Shown: one piece after another, positions 19,398 through 28,276 of the stretch | Numbering within the stretch: the first letter of the stretch is position 1 | Layout: each line of letters begins with the position of its first letter | NCBI GenBank assembly: GCA_040882285.1 | Contig: JBBEBQ010000018.1 | Location: forward strand, 62,001 to 126,000 | Reading direction: 5' to 3' | Length of the DNA stretch: 64,000 nt | Origin: Gemmatimonadaceae bacterium | GTDB taxonomy: Bacteria; Gemmatimonadota; Gemmatimonadetes; Gemmatimonadales; Gemmatimonadaceae | The notes under the pieces: model-generated | Seen by the model: only the letters and a program-made list of their open reading frames with translations | Told to the model about the DNA's origin: nothing | Databases searched by the model: none | Program-made: the position numbers and the translations under genes

Positions 19398-20118
19398 ACA
19401 TCAATCGATGCCCACCAACGATCAATCACTCGATACACGCTTACCGCGCCGCACCGGGATCTGGCTCGCGTTCGCAAGCTTCGCCGTGCTCGGCGCGGCT
19501 CAGGCCTATTCCATTCGCAATTCGCCCGCCGAAGGCGACATGGGGCATCTGCAGAAGATCATGTACGTGCACGTGCCCGCCGCGTGGATGACCTTCCTCG
19601 CGTTCTTCGTGGTGCTCGTGTTCAGCGTGCTCTACCTGTGGCGCCGCAGGGAGACCGACGACCTGATCGCCGCCTCGGCCGCGGAGGTCGGAGCGGTATT
19701 CAACGGCCTCACCCTGGCGCTCGGAATGATCTGGGGGCGGCCGACGTGGGGGGTGTGGTGGACGTGGGACGCGCGGCTGACTTCCACGCTCGTGCTGTTC
19801 CTGATCTTCGTCGGCTACCTGGCGCTGCGCGGATTCGTGGACGACGCCGGGCAGCGCGCCCGCTGGAGCGCCGCCGTGGGGATCATCGGAGCCATCAACG
19901 TGCCGATAGTGTACATGTCGGTCATGTGGTGGCGGACGCTGCATCAGCAGCCGTCGAGCCCGTCCACGCTCGACCCGGCCTACACGCTGGGCCTGCGGCT
20001 GAATGCGATCGCGCTGCTGCTGGTGATGATCTACTTCATTCGCAAGCGCTACGAGATAGCCCGCCTCGAGCTGGCGGCCGAGCAGACGGCCCAGGCGGCC
20101 GCCATGGGAGGAAGGTGA
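19381..20118 (+). CDS. ccmC: Haem-handling protein CcmC
   Basis: 245 residues from the ATG at 19381 (overlapping ccmB by 17 bp); a second ATG at 19408 would give 236. Six TM helices with the tryptophan-rich WWD motif WGRPTWGVWWTWDARLTS and conserved histidines in MYVHVPAAW and TLHQQPSS. It attaches haem to CcmE at the outer face of the cytoplasmic membrane. Confidence 0.95.
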   Translation: MSLRPEHQSMPTNDQSLDTRLPRRTGIWLAFASFAVLGAAQAYSIRNSPAEGDMGHLQKIMYVHVPAAWMTFLAFFVVLVFSVLYLWRRRETDDLIAASAAEVGAVFNGLTLALGMIWGRPTWGVWWTWDARLTSTLVLFLIFVGYLALRGFVDDAGQRARWSAAVGIIGAINVPIVYMSVMWWRTLHQQPSSPSTLDPAYTLGLRLNAIALLLVMIYFIRKRYEIARLELAAEQTAQAAAMGGR

Positions 20119-20119
20119 G

Positions 20120-20269
20120 ATGATCGCGTCCAACGAGACGTTCGTGATCGCGGCGTACGCGCTCACGTGGGTGGTTCTATTGGGTTACGTGTGGCGGCTC
20201 GTCAGCAAGGACGGACGGGCTCGCGCCGACTATGCCCGCGTCAGCGGGCGGGGAGAGGATCTGCGATGA
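20120..20269 (+). CDS. ccmD: Small CcmD-type membrane protein
   Basis: 49 residues: one TM helix (FVIAAYALTWVVLLGYVWRL) followed by a basic tail, starting 2 bp after the ccmC stop, with a GGAGGAAGG ribosome-binding site inside the ccmC end. Its ATGA overlap with ccmE and its place in the order ccmC-D-E identify it. CcmD helps release holo-CcmE from CcmABC. Sequence alone would be too short to name. Confidence 0.85.
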   Translation: MIASNETFVIAAYALTWVVLLGYVWRLVSKDGRARADYARVSGRGEDLR

Positions 20270-20709
20270 AGCGCGCATGGGTGCTGGGCGGCGGGGCCGT
20301 GATAATCGGCGTATTCGCCTGGCTGCTGTTTGGCGGTCTCGAGAAGAACATGGTTTTCTTTCTGACGCCCCAGGAGCTGCTCGCGAAAGGCACGGAAGGC
20401 GTCGGCGTTCCCGTCCGACTCGGCGGGCAGGTGAAGCCCGGCTCGGTGAAGTGGGACGCGCAGGCGCTCGACCTGCGCTTCACGGTGACCGACGGCGGCG
20501 GTGAGATGCCCGTACGCTCGACCGGCGCTCCGCCGCAGATGTTCCGCGACGGCATGGGCGTGATCGTCGAGGGGCGCGTGGGCACGGGCGGCGTGTTCGA
20601 AGCTTCGAACCTGATGGTGAAGCACTCGAACGAGTACCGCGCGCCGAAGCCCGGCGAGGAAGCGCACGAGAAGTACAGGACGCTCATCCAGCAGTCTTCC
20701 ACGCCGTGA
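20266..20709 (+). CDS. ccmE: Cytochrome c haem chaperone CcmE
   Basis: 147 residues. N-terminal TM anchor, then the OB-fold with VPVRLGGQVKPGSVKW. The haem-binding motif HxxxY is present as His120 and Tyr124 in MVKHSNEYRAP. It carries haem covalently in the periplasm from CcmC to CcmF. ATG overlaps the ccmD stop; the ccmF GTG overlaps its own stop. Confidence 0.96.
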   Translation: MKRAWVLGGGAVIIGVFAWLLFGGLEKNMVFFLTPQELLAKGTEGVGVPVRLGGQVKPGSVKWDAQALDLRFTVTDGGGEMPVRSTGAPPQMFRDGMGVIVEGRVGTGGVFEASNLMVKHSNEYRAPKPGEEAHEKYRTLIQQSSTP

Positions 20710-22730
20710 TCGGACTCCTCGCGCACAACGCGTTGCTGGTGTCGGTGGCCACGGTTGTGTTCGGGGCTGTCATCGCGCCGATCGCGATCCGTACGGGCCG
20801 GCGGGAATGGCTGCAGCTGACTTACGGCGCGGTCTACACGAACTTTCTGCTGGTCACCATCGCGACCGTGGCGATGGTCGTCGCGCTGGTGATCCACGAC
20901 TTCTCGGTGTCGTACGTGGCGGCCGTGGGCAGCCGCTCGACCCCGCTGCTGTTCACGATCATCTCGCTCTGGGGCGCGCTCGAGGGATCGATTCTGTTCT
21001 GGGCGTGGGTCCTGGCGCTGTACGCGGCGGCGGTCGTGTGGCTGCACCACCGGCGCCCGGGCAATCTCGTGCCGTACGCCGCGATGACGATGCTGGCGGT
21101 CGCGGCATTCTTCGGGATACTGCTGGTGGGCCCCGCCGACCCGTTCGTGCCCGTGTTTCCCGTGCCGTCCGACGGGCCCGGACCGAACACGCTGCTGCAG
21201 AATCACGTGCTGATGGCGGTGCATCCGCCGTTGCTGTACCTCGGCTACGTCGGGATGACGGTGCCGTTCGCGTTCGCCGTAGGGGCCATCGTATCCCGGG
21301 AAGCGAACTCGAACGACTGGGCCATTCTCTCCCGCCGCTGGATGCTGGCGGCTTGGGCGTTCCTCGGCGCGGCGATCATCGCCGGGATGTGGTGGTCGTA
21401 CGAGGTGCTCGGGTGGGGCGGATACTGGGCGTGGGATCCGGTCGAGAACGCGTCGTTTTTGCCCTGGCTCACCGCGACGGCGTATCTGCACTCGGTGATG
21501 GTGCAGGAGCGGCGCAACATGCTGCGGCTGTGGACGCTGAACCTGTGCGTGGCGACGTTCGTGCTGACGATCTTCGGCACGTTCCTGACCCGCTCGGGAA
21601 TCCTCTCGTCCGTGCACGCGTTCACGACCGGCAACATCGGCTACTTCTTCCTCGCGTTCATCGCGATCGTGCTCGTGTCTACGCTCGTGCTCGTGGCCGG
21701 CAACTCGGAGCACATCCGCACCAGGGCGAATTTGGGCGGCGCGGCGTCGCGCGAGACGGTGTTCCTGCTGAACAATCTCTTCCTCACCGCGGTGATGCTG
21801 ACGGTGCTCGTGGGAACGCTGTACCCGCTCATCGCCGAGGCGATACGCGGCGTGAAGGTCAGCGTCGGCGAGCCGTTCTTCAACCGGATGACGATCCCGG
21901 CGATGGTGGCGCTGATCTTTCTCATGGGAGTGGGACCTGCGCTGCCGTGGGGCAGCACGACGTGGACGGAAGCGCGCAGGCGGCTGCTGCCGCCGCTGAT
22001 CGCGGCGGCCGTGATGGGCGTCATCGCGGTGCTCGCCGGCGCGCGGGGAGTGTACTCGATTCTCGCGTTCGCGTTCGTCGGCTACGCGGCAGTTGGCAAT
22101 CTCCGGGAGTACTGGGTCGGTATGAAGGCGCGGCGCCGCGCGCACGGGGAAGGGTGGGGCACGGCACTCGTGCGGCTGATCGGCGGCAACCGGCGGCGGT
22201 ACGGCGGGTACGTCGCGCACATCGGGATCCTGTTCGTCGCGCTCGGCGTGGCCGCGTCGTCCACCTTCCGCTCGGAGCGTGAAGCCACGCTGGTGCCGGG
22301 GCAGACGCTCACGGTGGCGGGGCAGACGGTCCGGCTGAAGAACGTATGGGGGCGCGAGGAGCCGCAGCGCTCCGTGATCGGCGCGACGATGGACGTATTG
22401 GGCAGGGACAGCGCGGTCATCGGCACGATCCACCCGCGGATGAACTTCTATCGCGTATCCGACGAGCCGGTGCCGACGCCCGACGTGCGCAGCAGCATCA
22501 AGGGCGATCTGTACGTGAACCTGATGGCGTTCGAGAGTAACGGCGCCAACGCGACGGTCAAGGTGATCGTCGAGCCGCTCGTGCCGTGGATCTGGTTCGG
22601 CGGGCTGGTGATCGTGCTCGGCGCGCTCATCGGCATGTTCCATGGCGGGCGTCGGCGCACCCCCAGCGCGCCAACGCCGCCGGAGCAGTCCGCGGCGGAG
22701 GAGCCGGTCCTGACCGGAGCCGGCGAGTGA
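20706..22730 (+). CDS. ccmF: Cytochrome c haem lyase subunit CcmF
   Basis: 674 residues, GTG start in a 4-bp overlap. Multi-TM protein with the WWD haem-handling motif MWWSYEVLGWGGYWAWDP and conserved VHPPLLYLGYVG and FGTFLTRSG. With CcmH it ligates haem to apocytochrome CxxCH sites. At least fifty CxxCH sites are encoded in this same window, which gives the operon an obvious local workload. Confidence 0.97.
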   Translation: MIGLLAHNALLVSVATVVFGAVIAPIAIRTGRREWLQLTYGAVYTNFLLVTIATVAMVVALVIHDFSVSYVAAVGSRSTPLLFTIISLWGALEGSILFWAWVLALYAAAVVWLHHRRPGNLVPYAAMTMLAVAAFFGILLVGPADPFVPVFPVPSDGPGPNTLLQNHVLMAVHPPLLYLGYVGMTVPFAFAVGAIVSREANSNDWAILSRRWMLAAWAFLGAAIIAGMWWSYEVLGWGGYWAWDPVENASFLPWLTATAYLHSVMVQERRNMLRLWTLNLCVATFVLTIFGTFLTRSGILSSVHAFTTGNIGYFFLAFIAIVLVSTLVLVAGNSEHIRTRANLGGAASRETVFLLNNLFLTAVMLTVLVGTLYPLIAEAIRGVKVSVGEPFFNRMTIPAMVALIFLMGVGPALPWGSTTWTEARRRLLPPLIAAAVMGVIAVLAGARGVYSILAFAFVGYAAVGNLREYWVGMKARRRAHGEGWGTALVRLIGGNRRRYGGYVAHIGILFVALGVAASSTFRSEREATLVPGQTLTVAGQTVRLKNVWGREEPQRSVIGATMDVLGRDSAVIGTIHPRMNFYRVSDEPVPTPDVRSSIKGDLYVNLMAFESNGANATVKVIVEPLVPWIWFGGLVIVLGALIGMFHGGRRRTPSAPTPPEQSAAEEPVLTGAGE

Positions 22731-23317
22731 ACTGGAAGCGCGCCGCCATCGCCACGCTCGCCGCCGCGCCGGTGATCGCGCTGTTCGCGTTCGGCTTCAC
22801 ACGGAATCCGAGCGAGATCCCTTCGCCGCTTCCGGGACGACCCGCGCCGCCGTTCGCGCTGCCGGTATTCGCCACCGGCGAGCCGCCGCTCGCTCGCGAC
22901 GTCGGCGACACCATCCGGCTCGGCGATCTGGCCGGCAAGGTCGTCGTCGTCAACTTCTGGGCGTCGTGGTGCCTCGCCTGCCGCGACGAGCACGCCGCGC
23001 TCAGCGAGACCGCCCGGGAGTACGCCGACAAGCCGGCGCAGTTCATCGGCGTGCTGTATCACGATCGTCCGGCCAACGGACTGCGCTGGATCGAAGGCAT
23101 GGGCGGCCAGAGCTATCCTTCCGTCACCGACGACCGGTCGCGCACGGCGATCGACTACGGCCTGTACGGCGTGCCCGAGACGTTCATCGTCGATCCCGGC
23201 GGCCGCATCGCGTACAAGCACATCGGTCCCATCACGGCGGGCGTGTTGCGCTTCTGGATAGACTCTCTCGCGCCGAGTCCGGCGCTCGATACGGTACCGG
23301 CCGGATCCGGCCTGTGA
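22727..23317 (+). CDS. ccmG: Thioredoxin-like CcmG/DsbE
   Basis: 196 residues, GTG start overlapping the ccmF stop. N-terminal membrane anchor, then a thioredoxin fold with the active site FWASWCLACRDEH (Cys82, Cys85) and cis-Pro region GVPETFIVD. It keeps CxxCH cysteines reduced in the periplasm before haem attachment. Confidence 0.94.
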   Translation: MNWKRAAIATLAAAPVIALFAFGFTRNPSEIPSPLPGRPAPPFALPVFATGEPPLARDVGDTIRLGDLAGKVVVVNFWASWCLACRDEHAALSETAREYADKPAQFIGVLYHDRPANGLRWIEGMGGQSYPSVTDDRSRTAIDYGLYGVPETFIVDPGGRIAYKHIGPITAGVLRFWIDSLAPSPALDTVPAGSGL

Positions 23318-23748
23318 CGCGACGGTCGCTCATGACCGCCGCCGCCGTGGCGGCGCTGGTCGGGTTCGCCGCCGGAGGCCGGTCCCAGGAAGCTCCGGGC
23401 GCAGCGGCGCAGGAGGCCGCCGACGCCGAGCTGGAGGCGCGAACGACCGCGGTCGCTTCCACGCTCCGCTGCCCGGTGTGCCAGGGGGAATCCATTCAGG
23501 ACTCGCCGTCGGAGCTCGCGCAGGACATGCGCGCGCTCGTGCGCGAGCAGCTCCGCGCCGGCAAGACGCCCGAGGAAGTGAAAGCGTACTTCGTCGGGAG
23601 ATACGGCGAATGGATTCTGCTCGAGCCCAGGATGACGGGGCTCAACATCCTGCTGTATGTCTTTCCCGTGATACTCGTGCTCGGAGGACTGGCCTTCGTA
23701 GTCGTGTTGGTCAGGAAGTGGAGCGCGTCCCAGCCAAAACCGGAGTAG
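23314..23748 (+). CDS. ccmH: Cytochrome c maturation protein CcmH
   Basis: 144 residues, GTG start overlapping ccmG by 4 bp. Signal sequence, then the hallmark LRCPVCQ (Cys53, Cys56) with ESIQDSPSELAQDMR, and a C-terminal TM helix. Apocytochrome thiol-handling partner of CcmF. This is the short form without a fused CcmI domain; the next gene may supply a TPR part. Confidence 0.93.
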   Translation: MTRRSLMTAAAVAALVGFAAGGRSQEAPGAAAQEAADAELEARTTAVASTLRCPVCQGESIQDSPSELAQDMRALVREQLRAGKTPEEVKAYFVGRYGEWILLEPRMTGLNILLYVFPVILVLGGLAFVVVLVRKWSASQPKPE

Positions 23749-23759
23749 CGGCAGAGATC

Positions 23760-24470
23760 ATGACGAACCGAAAGGAACCCGCGGCAAGTCCGAGGTACTG
23801 CACCGCCTGCGGCACCGAACTCGCGGCGGGCGCCCGCTTCTGCCACCGTTGCGGCGCCCCGGTAGACGGGCCGCGCGTCCCCGCGGCGACTGCGCCCGGC
23901 TTCTCGCGAGCGCTGCCGTGGAGTGTGCTCGCCCTCGCGCTGGTCGCGCTGATCGCGCTGGTGTTCGCGCGGAACGATCTCCGTCCTGTGCCCCCCGACA
24001 TGGGCTCGGCCCCGCTCGGCGGCCCCATGGGCGCAGGCGTGCCGGACATCTCGAGCATGTCTCCGCAGGAGCGCGCCGACCGCCTGTTCAACCGCGTCAT
24101 GAGCCTCGCGAGCGAAGGGAAGGCGGACAGCGCGGCGTTCTTCAGTCCCATGGCGCTCAGCGCGTTCGACGCGCTCGCGCCGCACAACGCGCATCAGCGG
24201 TACGACATCGGCCTGATCGCGCTGGTGTCAGGTCGTCCGGAGCTGGCCGCCGCGCAGGCCGATACGATTCTCGCGCAGCGGCCCACGCATCTGCTGGGGC
24301 TCGCGCTGGCCATCCGCGCAGCGGACGCCCGCCGCGACGCGGCGGCGCGCGCGGGATTTCAGCGCCGGCTGATCGCGGCCGAGCAGACCGAACTGGCGAC
24401 GGGCCTGCAGGAATACGGCGACCACAACCCGGACATCATCGAGGCGCTCAGAGCAGCCCGGGCTCCGTAA
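23760..24470 (+). CDS. Zinc-ribbon, single-TM protein with TPR-like C-terminus
   Basis: 236 residues. Zinc ribbon YCTACGTELAAGARFCHRCGAP (four Cys) at 13-33, one TM helix at about 52-70 (LPWSVLALALVALIALVFA), then a helical region with repeat-like ALSAFDALAPHNAHQRYDIGL and PELAAAQADTILAQRPTH. It is the last gene of the ccm operon, 11 bp after ccmH, where other bacteria carry the TPR protein CcmI. It may stand in for CcmI as an apocytochrome chaperone, but the N-terminal zinc ribbon would then be cytoplasmic; this is inference. Its end overlaps the convergent hemY by 23 bp. Confidence 0.7.
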   Translation: MTNRKEPAASPRYCTACGTELAAGARFCHRCGAPVDGPRVPAATAPGFSRALPWSVLALALVALIALVFARNDLRPVPPDMGSAPLGGPMGAGVPDISSMSPQERADRLFNRVMSLASEGKADSAAFFSPMALSAFDALAPHNAHQRYDIGLIALVSGRPELAAAQADTILAQRPTHLLGLALAIRAADARRDAAARAGFQRRLIAAEQTELATGLQEYGDHNPDIIEALRAARAP

Positions 24471-25830
24471 GCCGCCGCGCCGCCGTGCGGCCGACCCGCA
24501 CGCCGTCGCTGGCGGCGTCGGCGAACGCCACGCCCCGCAGTCCGTTCCCCGTGATGCTCAGTCCGGGTAGCGCGTCGATCGCGGCCGAGATGCGCGCAAC
24601 TCGCGCGGGGTGTCCGATCTCGTACTGCGGGATCGCGCGCGGCACGCGCACTACGTGCTCGAGCAGCGGTGTGTCGGTGAGGTGGTAGAGCTTCGCGACC
24701 TCGGCGCGCGCCAGCGCCGCGAGCCCGGATTCCGACAGGGCGCCGGCGTCCGGGTCCACTGCTCCGCCGAACATCGCGCGCACCAGCAAATGCCCGGCCG
24801 GGCCTCGCCCCTCATAAAGATGGGTCTCCCAGAGAGTGCCGAGCATGCGGAAACCTTCCCCGCGGGCGACGAGCAAGCCGAAGCCGACCGGGAGCTTCGC
24901 GGCGGCGGCCGGCCCGAAGCCGAGCGCGACGACTCCAACCGGAGGGCACGCGATCCCGGTCAGCTCCGCCGCCGCCCGCTCGTCGTGCGGCCGCAGCAGC
25001 GGCGCCATCGCCCACGGCTCGCCGGCGAGAACGACCGCGTCTGCCGGGATCGCTTCCGCGTCCCCATCGACCACCACGCTCCAGCCGTCCCCGGTGCGCC
25101 GCAGCGCGCGCACGCCGGCGTTGCACCGGACGGTGAATCCACCGCGCTCGGCGAGCGCGCGCGGGAGCTGCTGCATGCCGTGCCGGAACGACGTCAGCGT
25201 GCCGGAGCTCATGCTCCCGCGGCGCGCGATCATTCCGCGGATGACCGATCCGTGCTCGCGTTCCAGCGCGGCCATTCGCGGAAACGCCGCGCGCAGCGAG
25301 AGCCGTCGCGCGTCACCCGCGAAGATGCCGAGCGCCATCGGCAGTACCATGCGGTCGGCGACCTGGGCGCCGAGGCGGCGCGCCGCGAAGCTCCACACGG
25401 ACTCGTCGTCGTTCGTCTCGCGCCTCCTCGGCACGAACGGCTCCGCCAGCATGCGCGCCACGCCGAGGGGGCCGAGAATTCCTTCGGTCAGCAGTCCGAC
25501 CGGGTTCGGCACCACGCGGCGGATCTTCCCCGCGCGATAGAGAAACCGCACTCGCGCCGCGCGGTTCGCCGGCACGCGGTCGTGCGCGAGGCCGATCGCC
25601 TCGATCAGGCCATCCATCTCCGGCCGCCCGCTCAGGTACCCCGACGGCCCGTCTTCGACCAGCCATCCGTCGCGCGCGACGCTGTTCGCCTTGCCTCCGA
25701 CGTGCTCGCCGCGCTCGAGCACGAGCACTTCGAGACCGCCCTGCGCGCCCGAAGCCTCCTGGCGCGCCGCCCACGCCGCCGCCAGGCCGGAGATACCCCC
25801 GCCGATGACGACGAGCCGGCGTGCTCTCAC
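24448..25830 (-). CDS. hemY: Protoporphyrinogen/coproporphyrinogen oxidase HemY
   Basis: 460 residues, GTG start at 25830 overlapping the hemN stop. FAD-binding GGGISGLAAAW, VLVLERGEHVGGKANS and DGPSGYL near the N-terminus and a C-terminal LPGLSITGNGLRGVAFADA typical of the HemY/PgoX family. It oxidises proto- (or copro-) porphyrinogen. It is the last gene of the haem chain; an oxygen-independent HemN sits just before it, which argues for the classical protoporphyrin route. Confidence 0.92.
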   Translation of the reverse strand: MRARRLVVIGGGISGLAAAWAARQEASGAQGGLEVLVLERGEHVGGKANSVARDGWLVEDGPSGYLSGRPEMDGLIEAIGLAHDRVPANRAARVRFLYRAGKIRRVVPNPVGLLTEGILGPLGVARMLAEPFVPRRRETNDDESVWSFAARRLGAQVADRMVLPMALGIFAGDARRLSLRAAFPRMAALEREHGSVIRGMIARRGSMSSGTLTSFRHGMQQLPRALAERGGFTVRCNAGVRALRRTGDGWSVVVDGDAEAIPADAVVLAGEPWAMAPLLRPHDERAAAELTGIACPPVGVVALGFGPAAAAKLPVGFGLLVARGEGFRMLGTLWETHLYEGRGPAGHLLVRAMFGGAVDPDAGALSESGLAALARAEVAKLYHLTDTPLLEHVVRVPRAIPQYEIGHPARVARISAAIDALPGLSITGNGLRGVAFADAASDGVRVGRTAARRLTEPGLL

Positions 25831-27260
25831 ACCGTGCGGCTGAATACCGGCCGGGACTCGGCGTCGTGCTTTTCGCGCTGGTAGCGGTCGAAGCACATGG
25901 CGAGGTTGCGCACGAACAGCTCGCCCACCGGAGTCGCCTCGATCCGGCCGTGGCCGAGCTGCACCAGGCCTTCGCGCTCGTGGTCGGCGAGCAGCGCGAG
26001 ATCGTCCGCGAAGTAGCTCGCGAAGTCGAGTCCGAACCGGCGGGAGATGTCGGCGGTGTCCACCCGGAAGTTGCACATCAGCTCGTGAATCACGGCGCGC
26101 CGTACCTCGTCGTCGGCCGAGCGCGCCACGCCGCGCATGACGGGAAGCCGCCCCGCGCGGATGCGCTCTTCGTACGTGGAGAGCTTCTTCTCGTTCTGCA
26201 CGTAGGCGCCGCGCACGTCGCCAATCGCGGAGATTCCGATGCCGAGCACGTCGTCACCGGGGATCACGGCGTATCCCTGGAAGTTTCTCCGCAGCCGCCC
26301 ATCGTGCTTCGCCAGCGCGAGCTCGTCGTCGGGCCGCGCGAAGTGATCCATCCCGATGGGCTCGTATCCGGCGCGCAGGAACCGCTCGCGCGCCATCGCG
26401 AACAGCGCGACCTTCGTGCGCGCATCGGGAAGCTGGTCTTCCTCGATCTTCTTCTGGTGGCCGCGCACCCAGGGGACGAACGCGAACGAGTAGACGGCGG
26501 CGCGATCGACTCCGAGCGCGATCACCGAGTCCACGGTTCGCTCGAAGCTCTCCGGCGTCTGCAGCGGGAGGCCATAGATGAGGTCCACGTTGATGCCGCG
26601 GAATCCGCGCCGGCGCGCGTGCCCGACCAGCGCGGCCGTCTGCTCGAGCGGCTGCACGCGGTTGATCGCCTCCTGCACTTCCGGCGTCAGGTCCTGCACG
26701 CCGAATGAGATGCGGTTGAATCCCAGATCCGCGAGCGCGTCTATGTGCTCGGTCGTAGTCACGCGCGGGTCGGCCTCCAATGCCAGCTCGGCGCCGGGCG
26801 CGGGCCGGAAGTGTTGCAGCGTGTGGCCAAGGAGGTCGGTGAGCTGCGCGGGGGAGAAGTAAGTGGGCGTGCCTCCGCCCAGATGCAGCTGCGCGAACCG
26901 GCGCCGGTTGGGGAGCCGCTCGGCCAGCAGCTCGACCTCGCGCTTCACCAGCTCCAGGTACGGCTCCGCCACGTCCCGGTGCTTCGTGATGATCACGTGA
27001 CAGCCACAGAACAGGCACCGCTGCTCGCAGAACGGCAGATGCATGTACAGCGAGAGCGGCGCATCGCCGAGTTGGTCAGCCGCCGCCAGGCGCTCTACGT
27101 AATCGTCGGTGCCGACGCCTTCATGGAACTCGACCGCCGTGGGATAACTGGTGTATCGCGGTCCGGGGCGGTCGTGCCGCGCCAGCAGCTCCGCGGTGAC
27201 CTCCCGGCCCACCGGGCGCATGTCTTCGCCGGTATCGTGCGCGCGCCGCGGATCGCTCAT
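25827..27260 (-). CDS. hemN: Oxygen-independent coproporphyrinogen III oxidase HemN
   Basis: 477 residues from the ATG at 27260, overlapping the hemE stop (ATGA). Radical SAM site PFCEQRCLFCGC with the extra HemN-type Cys, then HLGGGTPTY, FNRISFGVQDL and NVDLIYGLP. It decarboxylates coproporphyrinogen III without oxygen, so haem can be made anaerobically, consistent with the anaerobic-type respiratory genes nearby. Confidence 0.95.
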   Translation of the reverse strand: MSDPRRAHDTGEDMRPVGREVTAELLARHDRPGPRYTSYPTAVEFHEGVGTDDYVERLAAADQLGDAPLSLYMHLPFCEQRCLFCGCHVIITKHRDVAEPYLELVKREVELLAERLPNRRRFAQLHLGGGTPTYFSPAQLTDLLGHTLQHFRPAPGAELALEADPRVTTTEHIDALADLGFNRISFGVQDLTPEVQEAINRVQPLEQTAALVGHARRRGFRGINVDLIYGLPLQTPESFERTVDSVIALGVDRAAVYSFAFVPWVRGHQKKIEEDQLPDARTKVALFAMARERFLRAGYEPIGMDHFARPDDELALAKHDGRLRRNFQGYAVIPGDDVLGIGISAIGDVRGAYVQNEKKLSTYEERIRAGRLPVMRGVARSADDEVRRAVIHELMCNFRVDTADISRRFGLDFASYFADDLALLADHEREGLVQLGHGRIEATPVGELFVRNLAMCFDRYQREKHDAESRPVFSRTV

Positions 27261-28276
27261 CGTGGATTCTCCTCGTGCACCGCCGCGACGAGCGCGTGCA
27301 CGCTCTCGATGGGAGTCTCGGGCATGATGCCGTGGCCGAGATTCATGACGTGCCCGCGCGCGGGCATGCGCTCGAGCAGCGCGCGCGCGGCCCTCCGCGT
27401 CGGCTCCGGGCCGGCGAGCAGAACCGCGGGGTCGAGGTTGCCTTGCAGCGCCTTCGAGGCGGGGAGCCGGGTCCGCAGCGAGGGAAGATCCTCCCGCCAG
27501 TCCACCGCGAGCGCTTCGGAGGGGAGCGCCGCGTACGCGTCCACGAGGTGCGGCGCGTCCTGCACGAACATGATCCGCGGAACGCCGAGCGAATGCGTCT
27601 CCGCGAAGAAGCGGGCGAGATGCGGCTGCACCAGCCGGGCCCAGTCGGCGAGCGAGAGTATTCCACCCCAGGTGTCGAACAGCTGCACCGCGTCCGCGCC
27701 CGCGCGCACCTGGGCGGTGACGTAGCGGACAGCCAGCGTCGTGAGCTTGTCGAGCAGCGCGGCGAGCAGGCCTTCGTCGCGCGCCGCGAGCGCGCGAAGG
27801 GCGGGGAAGCCGGGGCTTCCGCGTCCCTGCACGAGATACGCGGCCAGAGACCACGGTGCGCCCGCGAAGCCGAGCAGCGCCGCGCGCCCGGCCAGCTCGC
27901 GCTTGACGATCCCGAGCGCCTCCATCACTTCCGGCGCGATCCGGCCGGCGTCGGGCTCGGCAAGCGCATCGACGTCGGCCGCGGTGCGCACGGGCTTGGC
28001 GATCACGGGGCCGGGGTCGAACCGGACGGACAGTCCCAGCGCTCCGACGGGGCTCATCAGGTCGGCGAAGATGATGGCGCCGTCGAGCGGGAAGCGGGCC
28101 AGCGGCTGCAGCGTCACCTCGGCCGCCAGCGTGGCGCTGCCCGAGAGCTCCTCGAAGCTGTGGCGCTCGCGCAGGGCGCGGTACTCGGGGAGGTAGCGCC
28201 CGGCCTGGCGCATCACCCACACCGGTCTCCGGTCCGTCGCTTCGCCGCGCAGGGCCCGGATCAGCCGGTCGTTCAT
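27257..28276 (-). CDS. hemE: Uroporphyrinogen decarboxylase
   Basis: 339 residues. Signatures RPVWVMRQAGRYLPEYR, FPLDGAIIFADLMSP and the C-terminal GHGIMPETP. Converts uroporphyrinogen III to coproporphyrinogen III. Overlaps the response-regulator stop by 4 bp and the hemN start by 4 bp. Confidence 0.96.
   Translation of the reverse strand: MNDRLIRALRGEATDRRPVWVMRQAGRYLPEYRALRERHSFEELSGSATLAAEVTLQPLARFPLDGAIIFADLMSPVGALGLSVRFDPGPVIAKPVRTAADVDALAEPDAGRIAPEVMEALGIVKRELAGRAALLGFAGAPWSLAAYLVQGRGSPGFPALRALAARDEGLLAALLDKLTTLAVRYVTAQVRAGADAVQLFDTWGGILSLADWARLVQPHLARFFAETHSLGVPRIMFVQDAPHLVDAYAALPSEALAVDWREDLPSLRTRLPASKALQGNLDPAVLLAGPEPTRRAARALLERMPARGHVMNLGHGIMPETPIESVHALVAAVHEENPR

Noticed and set aside
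20241-22643. 800-codon minus-strand frame across ccmE-ccmF
   Set aside because: His/Arg-rich shadow of the ccm genes.
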